From the NCBI GenBank assembly GCA_039180675.1, contig JBCDDC010000020.1:34867-98866 (forward strand): a DNA stretch of 64,000 nt, given 5' to 3'. The notes under the pieces are model-generated. The model was not told the origin of the DNA, did not search any database, and worked only from the letters and a program-made list of their open reading frames with translations. This stretch comes from Thermohalobaculum sp039180675. GTDB taxonomy: Bacteria; Pseudomonadota; Alphaproteobacteria; Rhodobacterales; Rhodobacteraceae. Numbering within the stretch: the stretch's first letter is position 1; every line of letters starts with the position of its first letter. Both the position numbers and the translations under genes were made by a program. Shown piece after piece: positions 51,417 to 60,311 of the stretch.

Positions 51417-53600
51417 ATGGAAGCCAGAATGCCCGCTGATGTTGTTGATGTATCAGGCATCGCCTTTTCCTGCGTTGTCGATCAGCGGACGGATCTGGAG
51501 CGTGCAGCACTGCTCTGGGCGCACTGCCTTCTCGATCTCGAAAACCTGAGGCCTGAACAGATCTTCATTCACACGGTGGAGCCGGATCTGGACGTACTTC
51601 CGGCGCTGCGGCAGTTGGGCGTCAACATTGTAGAGATCCCTCGCTTCGGCGATGGGAAGCATTGCAACAAGCTAGCGCAGCCTACGAGCCCCGTGGACTT
51701 CGGTGCCGAGCTTCTGGTCATGTGCGATTGTGATATCGCACCAACCGGGCGTCTTGCGCCTGAGCTTGCCAAAGCCGCCTCGACCGCAAGGGCTGGCGAC
51801 CCACGCTATGCGCTGGGCAAGACCGTAGATTTCTGCAACCCACCGCTCGCTGTGCTTGAGGAGCTGATGCGCGCCTTTGATATTGGAGATCCAAGGCCGC
51901 TCTCTCATGATACCCTCGGCAGGGGCCCGATGCCGCGGGGCTACTTCAATGGCGGCCTTATTGGGCTCCCCGCAGCGAAGCGACACGAATTCGGTGCAGT
52001 GTGGCAAGACTGGGCCACCCGACTGTTGAGCAGCAACGCGGCCATGCGGATCCTGGGCGCCTTTAGTTGGCATATCGACCAGATTTCATTCTACTTCGCG
52101 CTCCGCGAGCTTGGTTTCGATCCGCATCTGCTGGATGAGCGCTTCAATTTCCCTATCCACGCTCCCTATCCGGCAACTGCATTGGAAGGAGTGACCAAGC
52201 CATTCGCGATCCACTACCACAACAATATTGATCGGTATGGTTTTCTGGGTCTGAGCGGTATTCGTCCTGTCGACCTAGAGGTAAGCAAGGTGAATGCACT
52301 GATCACATCGAGAGGCCTCGGCGTGGATTCTTCGAGGGAGGACGGCCGATCCTTCGACGATTGGCAGACGATGGAGGCTGACTTTTCGATGACCAGCAAG
52401 AACGCACCGCTTCTGCGCAAACTGCTGGCTGCTGCCGGAGTGGAGAAAGCAGAGAGTGTTCTCGACGTGCGATGCAGCAGCGCTCATCACTTCGAGGGTC
52501 TGAGCGTCAAAAGGTTGCGCTGCTACGACCCCCGCGAGGCTCAAATTTCGCTGGCCGCCCGCCGTGACGTCGATGGCGAGTTTCTTCAGGATATTCCAGG
52601 GAAAGAGGAAGGTGCCGAACTTGTTCTTTGCCTGGATTACACCGGTTTTGCGGAGAGCCTTCCAAGCGGTTCGAATGCCGCGGAACTGCTGGGAGATCTG
52701 GCCGGTGAGCGCCTTTTGGTTCTGGGCGAGCCGCAAAACGATCTTCGCCGATGGCAGCGCGGGTCGGAGTTCGCGGATGTCGCATCAGATCTCGCAAAGT
52801 CCGGCAAGTTTGCGGATCTGATCGAACTGGGTCAGTTCGCCGGTCGCTCCGCCTACATCGCCATATCGAAGAGGCTCGCACCATCACGGGTGAATGCTGA
52901 CCTCTTTCGTACGCCGGAGGCCAAGCTCTACCGCTATCTTGATCAATCTTCGCATGATGCCAGCGGCCCTGCAGAGGCTCCTCTCGCAATCGGGACCCAC
53001 ATTCTAAAACGACTACCTGAGCTTCTCGACGGCTTGCGTGCCGGAGTATCCAGAGGACAGGACACGGATACGCTAGCGCTGGCGCTTCAGTTGAGAGGAT
53101 GTGGGCTCGAGCGTCTAGAAGAGGTGCCAGAAGATGATGGACAGGACACCCAGGGTCCGGGCCAAAGCATCGAAGGCTTCGATTATCTGGTGATATCGAC
53201 TTCGGTCCAAAACCAGTCTCCGGGCCAAGATATGCTGACCAGCCTTCTGCAGCGCCTGCGACCTGGTGGAACGCTGTTTCTGGTATGTGCAACCGCGAAG
53301 CGCTCGAACACGCTCAAAGCACCTGGGTTTTACGATACCGGCTCCCATCAAGAACTCGTCGCCATCCTTGCGGGCTTGGGCATGATGGAGGTGGCGTCGG
53401 CCCTTCTTCCGCTCTCTTTCGACGAGCCCGCTGACCTCATTTTGATCGAGGCACAGAGGGTACAGGGGCACGCGCCACTGCTGCGAATGCGCCACTCGGT
53501 CGACACTCCAAAGGCCCGTCGACACAGGACCCCGGAGTTCCTGAAGCGTTTCGAGCGTGCGATTCGCCACCGGATAAAGCGTAAAGGGCGCAGGAAGTGA
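51417..53600 (+). CDS. Large glycosyltransferase-methyltransferase-like fusion protein
   Basis: Protein of 727 residues. Residues 1-290 look like a GT-A glycosyltransferase: LLVMCDCDIAPTGRL gives a DxD motif near 102-104, FNGGLIGLP and WHIDQISFYFAL follow, and the end is KPFAIHYHNNIDRYGFLG. Residues 330-480 and 585-690 show two Rossmann methyltransferase-like parts (VLDVRCSSAHHFEGL with the usual Gly-rich loop lost; LLQRLRPGGTLFLVCA), both apparently degenerate. The C-terminus is very basic. ATG 51417 or 51429 is possible; neither has a strong ribosome site. The next gene overlaps by GTGA. Confidence 0.75.
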   Translation: MEARMPADVVDVSGIAFSCVVDQRTDLERAALLWAHCLLDLENLRPEQIFIHTVEPDLDVLPALRQLGVNIVEIPRFGDGKHCNKLAQPTSPVDFGAELLVMCDCDIAPTGRLAPELAKAASTARAGDPRYALGKTVDFCNPPLAVLEELMRAFDIGDPRPLSHDTLGRGPMPRGYFNGGLIGLPAAKRHEFGAVWQDWATRLLSSNAAMRILGAFSWHIDQISFYFALRELGFDPHLLDERFNFPIHAPYPATALEGVTKPFAIHYHNNIDRYGFLGLSGIRPVDLEVSKVNALITSRGLGVDSSREDGRSFDDWQTMEADFSMTSKNAPLLRKLLAAAGVEKAESVLDVRCSSAHHFEGLSVKRLRCYDPREAQISLAARRDVDGEFLQDIPGKEEGAELVLCLDYTGFAESLPSGSNAAELLGDLAGERLLVLGEPQNDLRRWQRGSEFADVASDLAKSGKFADLIELGQFAGRSAYIAISKRLAPSRVNADLFRTPEAKLYRYLDQSSHDASGPAEAPLAIGTHILKRLPELLDGLRAGVSRGQDTDTLALALQLRGCGLERLEEVPEDDGQDTQGPGQSIEGFDYLVISTSVQNQSPGQDMLTSLLQRLRPGGTLFLVCATAKRSNTLKAPGFYDTGSHQELVAILAGLGMMEVASALLPLSFDEPADLILIEAQRVQGHAPLLRMRHSVDTPKARRHRTPEFLKRFERAIRHRIKRKGRRK

Positions 53601-54571
53601 CGACACCGATCATCTCCGTCATCGTGCCCTATCGGAACGAAGCGACCGCGATCCGATCCTGCCTCGCGTCGCTTCAGGCTCAAACCGAGCCGAGCTTTGA
53701 AGTCCTTCTGCTGGACGATGGTTCTGCTGACGGGTCCACCGAGATCGCAGAGAATTTTGCACGGGAGGACGAACGCTTTCTCGCGGTGCGAGGCTCGGAG
53801 AGCATCGGACCATCTGCCAGGCGCAATCAGGGTCTGGAACAGGCGACAGGAGAATTCGTTTTCTTCGCAGATGCAGACGATATCGTCTTGCCCGACGCTC
53901 TTGGTCGACTTCTGGATCTTGCGCTCCACACCAGCGCGGACACCGTGCGCGGAAATCACGTATTCAAGTTCACCGACGGCAAGATCGAGACGAACACTTT
54001 CGATCAGTACCACCAGCCCGAGATCGCAAATATACGATACGCTGAGATGCCGAGTCTCGTCTTCCTCTACACATCCTGGAACATGCTGATCAGGCGCGAG
54101 ATTATTCTCGAGAATCAACTGCGATTTGAGGATGGCCTATCACTCGGGGAGGATCGCCTCTTTACCCAGCTGGTGTTCGAGGCGAGCAGATCGATCGCCC
54201 TTACCAAGGCGATCACGTACCACTGGATTCGCGAGCGCGGGTCTGAGCGGCACCTGTCCTACAACCGATCCTTGCCCGCACGATTGCGCAGCGTTCTTGC
54301 CTACCTCGAGCTCTTCAGGAGCCTGAAGGACGCGACCCAGATGCATTTCGAGTTCGCCCAAGCAGCCATGTTCTGGGAGCTCTACGATCATGTCATATCC
54401 CCAAGATCGGTGGCCGGATTGGACGTTGAAGACCAAATCCGCTTTGCAACGATCATCGACATGCTCAAGTTCGACCAAGATCTCCTTTCCGATCCGAGCG
54501 TCAAGGGATGGAAGGAGGCTCAGGCCGCCGATGCCAAGGAAAGATACTCTGAGCTGCAGCGAATGGGGTAG
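53597..54571 (+). CDS. Family 2 glycosyltransferase
   Basis: GT2 enzyme of 324 residues. ISVIVPYRNEATAIRSCLASL near 5-25, VLLLDDGSADGSTEIA and the metal-binding FFADADDIVLPDAL (DAD near 93-95) are complete. The C-terminal 130 residues are helical and resemble those of polysaccharide GT2 enzymes. GTG 53597 overlaps the fusion gene stop, so the two are co-translated. Confidence 0.9.
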   Translation: MTTPIISVIVPYRNEATAIRSCLASLQAQTEPSFEVLLLDDGSADGSTEIAENFAREDERFLAVRGSESIGPSARRNQGLEQATGEFVFFADADDIVLPDALGRLLDLALHTSADTVRGNHVFKFTDGKIETNTFDQYHQPEIANIRYAEMPSLVFLYTSWNMLIRREIILENQLRFEDGLSLGEDRLFTQLVFEASRSIALTKAITYHWIRERGSERHLSYNRSLPARLRSVLAYLELFRSLKDATQMHFEFAQAAMFWELYDHVISPRSVAGLDVEDQIRFATIIDMLKFDQDLLSDPSVKGWKEAQAADAKERYSELQRMG

Positions 54572-54628
54572 TAAGGTGATGAGCCGAATGAAAGCGGAGC
54601 GCCACACTCTGCAATGATGGCTGATGCA

Positions 54629-54667
54629 GGTTCTCGGCAGAGCGATCACAGATCTCAGCCGAGAACC
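54629..54667 (+). repeat. Inverted repeat between GT2 and ABC transporter genes
   Basis: Perfect 10-base inverted repeat GGTTCTCGGC (54629-54638) and GCCGAGAACC (54658-54667) with 19 bases between. No T tract follows. It lies in the 194-base gap of an otherwise tight gene run and may act as an mRNA stem or a regulator site. Confidence 0.45.
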
Positions 54668-54765
54668 GGCTGCCAATGCGTGACTCCATTCCAAATTGAC
54701 CTGTTTAGCGCGCCAAGCGATAAGCCGACCCACGATCTGCTTCGACCGGAAGGCCGGAAACGGAA

Positions 54766-56568
54766 ATGAGCCTCGTCAATCTGAAAGCATGGCTGTTTTC
54801 AAATCGTAATGCGGACGGGTCCGATGATTTCGGGCTCGTCGCTCAGATATTTGCCCAGTATTTCGGTCGGTTCTGGGTAAAATACATCATCATCTTTGCA
54901 TGCATTACGATTTCGTCTGGCATGACCGCCTTCATTGCGTGGTTCATGAAGGATGTCGTCAACACATTGTTCATTGAAACCGATGTTACGAAATTCAGCT
55001 CCTTCATTATCGCGATAATCATTGTCTTTATCGTCAGGGGGTCTGCAACATACTGCCAGACTGTCCTGTCGAGCCGTATTGCAAACGCGATGGTCGCTGA
55101 CCTCCAGAAGCGTTTGTACCAGCATATGCTGAAGCAGCGAGTCTCGTTCTTCGAGAAGTATCACACCGACTCGCTCCTGATGATGTTCAATCAGGCTGTG
55201 AACGGTATCTCGGGGATCATGAATACCCTGGTCACCCGCGGCGCATCGGATCTGGCCACACTCATAGGCCTCGTCTGTCTCATGATCTGGACAGATTGGC
55301 AACTCACAGTCATCGTTCTTCTGGTCTTCCCCATAGTCTTCCTCGGCGTGTCGAGGATACTGCGGATGATCCGGGATTTGATCGGTCAGGAGATGGCCGG
55401 GCTAGAGGTGCTGAACCGGTTTGTCAGGGAGACCGTTCAAGGCATCGCCGTCGTCAAATCCTACAATCTTGAGAACAAGATGGGGACGGGCGCGCGGGGC
55501 GTCGTCGAAGGTCTCGAATCCCGCAAGAACCAGATGGCGGCACTGCAGGCGATGCCGGTGCCCCTGCTCGACGCCTTGGGCGGTCTCGCGGTTGCCGGCG
55601 TGATCCTCTTTGCCGGCTACAGGATCTCTATCGGAGCGACCGATCTGGGAACGGTGGTATCTTATCTGACAGCACTCTTACTCTCTGCGGACCCCGCTCG
55701 GCGTCTGAGCCAACTGCGCGTGGGGCTCCGGCAGTCATTGATGCTGACCAGCCGTGTGTACCGAACGCTGGCCGAAGATCAGCCCGATGCCGGTGGTACC
55801 ACGCCTTTCGATGTAGCCGTTGGGAACGAACCTGATAAACCGCCCGCGATTACCTTCGAGGGCGTCGATTTCAGGTACAAGGTCAAGGGCGCCCCGATTC
55901 TTGAGGATGTGAATTTTGAGATCGCGACTGGAGAGATGGCCGCCCTTGTCGGGCCCTCAGGAGCTGGAAAATCAACCGTGATGGGTTTGGTTCTGAAATT
56001 CCAGATCCCGCAAAAGGGCCGCGTCATGATCGGGCCTTCGAACCTTAGAGAAATCGAGACCTCAGATCTCAGACGGCACATCTCTTATGTCGGACAGACC
56101 AACTTCGTCTTTCATGGAACAATGTTTGAGAACCTTGCGCTGGATACGCCCGGGGTCACTCAAGACGACGCCTACGACGCCTGCGTAAGGGTGGGCCTCG
56201 GCGAATTCGTGGACTCTTTGCCGGAGCAACTCGACTCGGTCATCGGAGAGGGCGGGGCAGGGATCTCAGGCGGACAGGCGCAGCGGCTCAACATCGCTCG
56301 CGCGATCTTAAGGGATGCGCCGATCCTACTCCTCGACGAGGTGACATCGGCGCTGGATGCTGAAAACGAGACCCTCGTTAAGGATTACATCTTCTCGCAG
56401 CGCGGCAGGAAGACCATCCTCACCATTGCCCATCGTCTCTCCACAATCCGCCAGGCGGACAAGATCATCCTGCTCGACAAAGGAAGAGTTCTGGACATCG
56501 GAACGGATGCGGAGCTTCGGAAAAGCAACGAGTACTACTCGAAGATCATCGAGCTACAGTACGTCTGA
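54766..56568 (+). CDS. ABC transporter, fused permease and ATPase (MsbA/PglK-like)
   Basis: Half-transporter of 600 residues: six transmembrane helices in 25-330, then the nucleotide-binding domain with Walker A GPSGAGKST near 394, signature ISGGQAQRLNIAR near 499, Walker B ILLLDEVTSALD near 520 and His in IAHRLST near 554. It works as a homodimer. Among polysaccharide and glycosylation genes it probably flips a lipid-linked glycan across the inner membrane, as MsbA and PglK do; this is inferred from context. The gap on either side is about 180-195 bases. Confidence 0.9.
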   Translation: MSLVNLKAWLFSNRNADGSDDFGLVAQIFAQYFGRFWVKYIIIFACITISSGMTAFIAWFMKDVVNTLFIETDVTKFSSFIIAIIIVFIVRGSATYCQTVLSSRIANAMVADLQKRLYQHMLKQRVSFFEKYHTDSLLMMFNQAVNGISGIMNTLVTRGASDLATLIGLVCLMIWTDWQLTVIVLLVFPIVFLGVSRILRMIRDLIGQEMAGLEVLNRFVRETVQGIAVVKSYNLENKMGTGARGVVEGLESRKNQMAALQAMPVPLLDALGGLAVAGVILFAGYRISIGATDLGTVVSYLTALLLSADPARRLSQLRVGLRQSLMLTSRVYRTLAEDQPDAGGTTPFDVAVGNEPDKPPAITFEGVDFRYKVKGAPILEDVNFEIATGEMAALVGPSGAGKSTVMGLVLKFQIPQKGRVMIGPSNLREIETSDLRRHISYVGQTNFVFHGTMFENLALDTPGVTQDDAYDACVRVGLGEFVDSLPEQLDSVIGEGGAGISGGQAQRLNIARAILRDAPILLLDEVTSALDAENETLVKDYIFSQRGRKTILTIAHRLSTIRQADKIILLDKGRVLDIGTDAELRKSNEYYSKIIELQYV

Positions 56569-56746
56569 TTATCGAGAGGCCAGCGCCTAAGTTGTCTCTT
56601 TACCCTGCGCTCGTCGTCGTTCGATTTCGAAGCCAGAAGCGATTTGGGATCGGTGGGGTGGATCAAGGTTTCGGCTCTGGTCTCGACAGTCTGGCCGAAA
56701 GTGTCTAGTGGGCTCTTGGGTCATCCGGCTTCAGGGATTGTCAGGG

Positions 56747-57301
56747 ATGGATGTGACAGCGACCGCGCTCCCGGAGGTTTTGCGCCTAAAGCCCCGGCGG
56801 TTCTCAGACAGCCGCGGGTTCTTCTCCGAAACCTGGAACCCGCGGCGTTTGAAGGAAGCAGGGCTCGACATCGATTTCGTACAGGACAACCACTCCTACT
56901 CCGCCGAGGCCGGCACCGTGCGAGGGCTGCATTATCAGGCCCCGCCCGCGGCGCAGAGCAAGCTGGTGCGGGTAGCGCGCGGGGCGGTGCTGGACGTGGC
57001 GGTCGATGCTCGCAGGAGCTCGCCCAACTATGGGCGCTGGGTGGCCGAGGAGCTCTCGGCCGAAAACGGCGCGCAGCTTTTCGTCCCAAAGGGGTTTCTC
57101 CACGGCTTCATCACGCTCGAGCCCAACACTGACGTGCTCTACAAGGTCGATGCGTTCTACGACCCGGAGGCGGATGGCGCGGTACGCTTTGATAGCGTAG
57201 ATCTCGGGATCGACTGGGGCCGCGACCCGGGCTCGGTGATCCTGAGTGACAAGGACGCCGCCGCACCCGCCTTCGCCGATTTCACCAGCCCGTTCGAGTA
57301 G
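56747..57301 (+). CDS. rfbC: dTDP-4-dehydrorhamnose 3,5-epimerase
   Basis: Third enzyme of dTDP-L-rhamnose synthesis, 184 residues, cupin fold. The active-site His62 is in GTVRGLHYQAPPAAQ; FVQDNHSYS and VPKGFLHGF also fit. ATG 56747 gives the usual length; a 13-codon extension is possible. It is the first of the four rml genes here, in the order rfbC-rfbB-rfbD-rfbA. Confidence 0.95.
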   Translation: MDVTATALPEVLRLKPRRFSDSRGFFSETWNPRRLKEAGLDIDFVQDNHSYSAEAGTVRGLHYQAPPAAQSKLVRVARGAVLDVAVDARRSSPNYGRWVAEELSAENGAQLFVPKGFLHGFITLEPNTDVLYKVDAFYDPEADGAVRFDSVDLGIDWGRDPGSVILSDKDAAAPAFADFTSPFE

Positions 57302-57305
57302 GCCG

Positions 57306-58370
57306 ATGAAGATCCTTGTCACAGGTGGTTGTGGTTTCATCGGCTCGGCAGTGGTGCGCCAGGCGATCGCGGACGGGCACTCGGTGGTCAATCTCGACAA
57401 GCTGACCTACGCAGCGAACCCGTCCAATGTCGCCACGGTCGCCAAGTCGCGGAAGTATGCCTTCGTTCAGGCCTGCGTGACCGATGCGGCGGCCCTGCGC
57501 GAGACCTTCGTCACGCACCGGCCCGATGCAGTGATGCACCTCGCGGCCGAGAGCCATGTCGACCGCTCGATCGACGGGCCGGGTGACTTCATGGCGACCA
57601 ATGTGATGGGGACGTTCCAGCTGCTTGAGGCCGCGCGGGGCTATTGGGGCCGGCTTGGCAAGACCCGGAAAGCGCGATTCCGCTTCCACCATGTCTCGAC
57701 GGACGAGGTCTATGGCGCGCTCGGGCCTGAGGGCCGATTCACAGAAGAAACGCCCTACGCGCCAAACTCGCCCTATTCGGCCTCGAAAGCCTCCTCCGAT
57801 CACCTTGTCCGCGCCTGGGGCGAGACCTACGGCCTGCCCATCGTCATCACCAACTGCTCGAACAATTACGGGCCGTATCATTTTCCAGAGAAGCTGATTC
57901 CAGTGGTGATCCTGAAGGCACTGGCAGGCCAGCCGATCCCGGTCTATGGCAAGGGCGAGAACGTGCGCGACTGGCTCTATGTCGAGGATCACGCCACAGC
58001 GCTTCTCAAGGTGCTGGAAGAGGGACGGCTCGGCGAGACCTACAATATCGGCGGCTACAGCGAGGCCCAGAACATCGAGATCGTGCGGCTAATCTGCAGC
58101 ATCCTCGACAAGCGGCGCCCCGAGGGCGCCCCGCATCAGGACCTGATCAGCTTTGTCACCGACCGCCCGGGCCATGATTTCCGCTACGCCATTGACGCCG
58201 GCAAGATCTGCAAGGAACTGGGCTGGGAACCTTCCGTCACGCTCAGGGAAGGGCTGGTTAAGACCGTCGACTGGTTCCTAGAGAACACCCATTGGTGGCA
58301 GGAGATCCAGCAGCGCCAGGGGGTCGGCCAGCGCCTCGGTCTCGGTCAGAAGAAGACCGTCAAGCGATGA
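57306..58370 (+). CDS. rfbB: dTDP-glucose 4,6-dehydratase
   Basis: SDR-extended enzyme of 354 residues making dTDP-4-keto-6-deoxyglucose. The NAD loop GGCGFIGS is at 7-14; HVSTDEVYG and the catalytic YSASK are present, as are NNYGPYHFPEKLIP and GKGENVRDWLYVEDH. The C-terminus carries about 20 extra residues rich in Gln and Gly (QQRQGVGQRLGLGQ). It overlaps rfbD by ATGA. Confidence 0.96.
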   Translation: MKILVTGGCGFIGSAVVRQAIADGHSVVNLDKLTYAANPSNVATVAKSRKYAFVQACVTDAAALRETFVTHRPDAVMHLAAESHVDRSIDGPGDFMATNVMGTFQLLEAARGYWGRLGKTRKARFRFHHVSTDEVYGALGPEGRFTEETPYAPNSPYSASKASSDHLVRAWGETYGLPIVITNCSNNYGPYHFPEKLIPVVILKALAGQPIPVYGKGENVRDWLYVEDHATALLKVLEEGRLGETYNIGGYSEAQNIEIVRLICSILDKRRPEGAPHQDLISFVTDRPGHDFRYAIDAGKICKELGWEPSVTLREGLVKTVDWFLENTHWWQEIQQRQGVGQRLGLGQKKTVKR

Positions 58371-59221
58371 AGGTTCTGATGTTCGGCAAGACCGGACAGG
58401 TCGCCACGGAACTGGCGCGCCTGATACCTGGGATCGAGGCGCTCGACCGCGCAGCCGCCGATTTGACCGATCCGGCAACCTGCGCCGCCAAGATCGCCGC
58501 GACAGACGCAGGCATCGTGGTCAACGCCGCTGCCTACACTGCCGTCGACAAGGCCGAGGATGAACCGGATCTGGCCTATACAATCAATGCAGATGCGCCC
58601 GGTGCCATGGCCCGGGCCGCGGCCGATCGCGCAATCCCATTCCTGCATATCTCCACCGATTACGTGTTCGATGGCAGCGGCACGCGGCCCTGGACCGAGA
58701 CTGACGAGACCGCACCACTGGGCGCCTATGGCCGCTCAAAAGTGGCGGGCGAGCAGGCCATCGCTCAAGCCGGCGGCGCGCATGTCATCCTGCGCACCGC
58801 CTGGGTCTATGCCGCCCATGGGCAGAACTTCCTGCGCACGATGCTACGCCTCGGAGCCGAGCGCGATCGGTTGACCGTGGTCGACGACCAGATCGGCGGG
58901 CCGACCGCCGCCCGGGACATCGCGGCTGCGCTCCAGACCATCGTTCATGCATTCAGCGCAGGGCGCGGGAGCTCCGGCATCTACCACTATTGTGGTCAAC
59001 CCGCAGTCTCATGGCGCAGCTTCGCTCGCGCCATCATGGCCGAGGCGGGGCTCGCGACCGAGATCGTCCCGATTCCCAGCGCTGACTGGCCAACCCCGGC
59101 GCCACGCCCAGCCAATTCCGTCCTCGACTGCACCCGCATCGCCCGCGACTACGGTATCGTCCAACCCGACTGGCGGCAGTCACTGAAAGACATCCTGAGG
59201 GAAGGCAAAGCAGACCGATGA
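58367..59221 (+). CDS. rfbD: dTDP-4-dehydrorhamnose reductase
   Basis: Last enzyme of dTDP-L-rhamnose synthesis, 284 residues. FGKTGQVATELARL forms the cofactor loop, STDYVFDG and the catalytic YGRSK are present, and WVYAAHGQNFLRTMLRL completes the family pattern. It overlaps both neighbours by ATGA. Confidence 0.95.
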   Translation: MKVLMFGKTGQVATELARLIPGIEALDRAAADLTDPATCAAKIAATDAGIVVNAAAYTAVDKAEDEPDLAYTINADAPGAMARAAADRAIPFLHISTDYVFDGSGTRPWTETDETAPLGAYGRSKVAGEQAIAQAGGAHVILRTAWVYAAHGQNFLRTMLRLGAERDRLTVVDDQIGGPTAARDIAAALQTIVHAFSAGRGSSGIYHYCGQPAVSWRSFARAIMAEAGLATEIVPIPSADWPTPAPRPANSVLDCTRIARDYGIVQPDWRQSLKDILREGKADR

Positions 59222-60111
59222 CCCAGCGATCCGCGACCCGCCGCAAAGGCATCATCCTTGCCGGCGGTTCTGGCACTCGGCTCTATCCGATCACTAAGGC
59301 AGTCTCGAAACAACTCATGCCGGTCTACGACAAACCCATGATCTACTACCCACTCTCGGTTTTGATGCTGGCGGGCATCCGCGAGATCGCGGTGATCACC
59401 ACTCCCGAGGATCAGGGCCAGTTCCAGCGCCTGCTCGGCGATGGATCGGAGCTCGGCCTCACCTTAACCTGGATCACCCAGCCCTCGCCCGACGGGCTCG
59501 CCCAGGCTTATCTGCTAGCTGAGGCGTTCCTCGACGGCCAGCCCTCGGCCATGATCCTCGGCGACAACATCTATTACGGTCATGGCCTGCCGGAGCTTCT
59601 GCACTCCGCCGACCGGGCCAAGGGAGCAACCGTCTTCGGCTATCGTGTCACCGACCCAGAACGCTATGGCGTGGTCGAATTCGATGGCCAGGGCCGGGCG
59701 ATCTCGATCGAGGAGAAGCCCGCGCATCCAAGATCTAACTACGCAGTCACAGGGCTCTACTTCTTCGATGCCCGTGCACCCCAATTTGCCCGCGAGATCA
59801 CTCCGTCGGCCCGTGGGGAGCTTGAGATAACCTCGCTGATCGAGAAATACCTCGCCGAACGCACGCTCCGCGTAGAACTGATGGGCCGCGGCTTCGCGTG
59901 GCTTGACACCGGAACCCACGACAGCCTGATCGAGGCCGGTGAATTCGTGCGAACCATCGAGAAACGCCAGGGCCTAAAGGCTGGATGCCCTGAAGAGGTC
60001 GCCTTTCGCATGGGTTTCATAAGCGCAGGACAGCTCCAGCAACTCGCCAAACCCATGCTCAAGACAGACTACGGAAAGCATCTCGCGAAGATGGCAGAGG
60101 AAGAAGAGTAA
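59218..60111 (+). CDS. rfbA: Glucose-1-phosphate thymidylyltransferase
   Basis: First enzyme of dTDP-L-rhamnose synthesis, 297 residues, joining dTTP and glucose-1-phosphate. The nucleotide loop LAGGSGTRLYPITKAVSKQL, VYDKPMIYYPLS, ILGDNIYYG and FAWLDTGTHDSL are complete. It is the last of the rml genes; a 200-base gap without recognised features follows. Confidence 0.96.
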   Translation: MTQRSATRRKGIILAGGSGTRLYPITKAVSKQLMPVYDKPMIYYPLSVLMLAGIREIAVITTPEDQGQFQRLLGDGSELGLTLTWITQPSPDGLAQAYLLAEAFLDGQPSAMILGDNIYYGHGLPELLHSADRAKGATVFGYRVTDPERYGVVEFDGQGRAISIEEKPAHPRSNYAVTGLYFFDARAPQFAREITPSARGELEITSLIEKYLAERTLRVELMGRGFAWLDTGTHDSLIEAGEFVRTIEKRQGLKAGCPEEVAFRMGFISAGQLQQLAKPMLKTDYGKHLAKMAEEEE

Positions 60112-60311
60112 CCAGACGTTGTCTGCGAAAATACCGACAAATCACCCAGACCGCGAGATGATATGACATGGCTCTCTGATCGTTCTAGGATTGAGTTTGT
60201 TCTTTTGCGAGTTGGCAGAAGCATCTAAGGCTATCACAGCTTAGTTTCGTTCGCGCCACAGCCAGAACACAGACTTTCAGACACAGGTGTCCGGCGGGAA
60301 GGGACCGTTTC

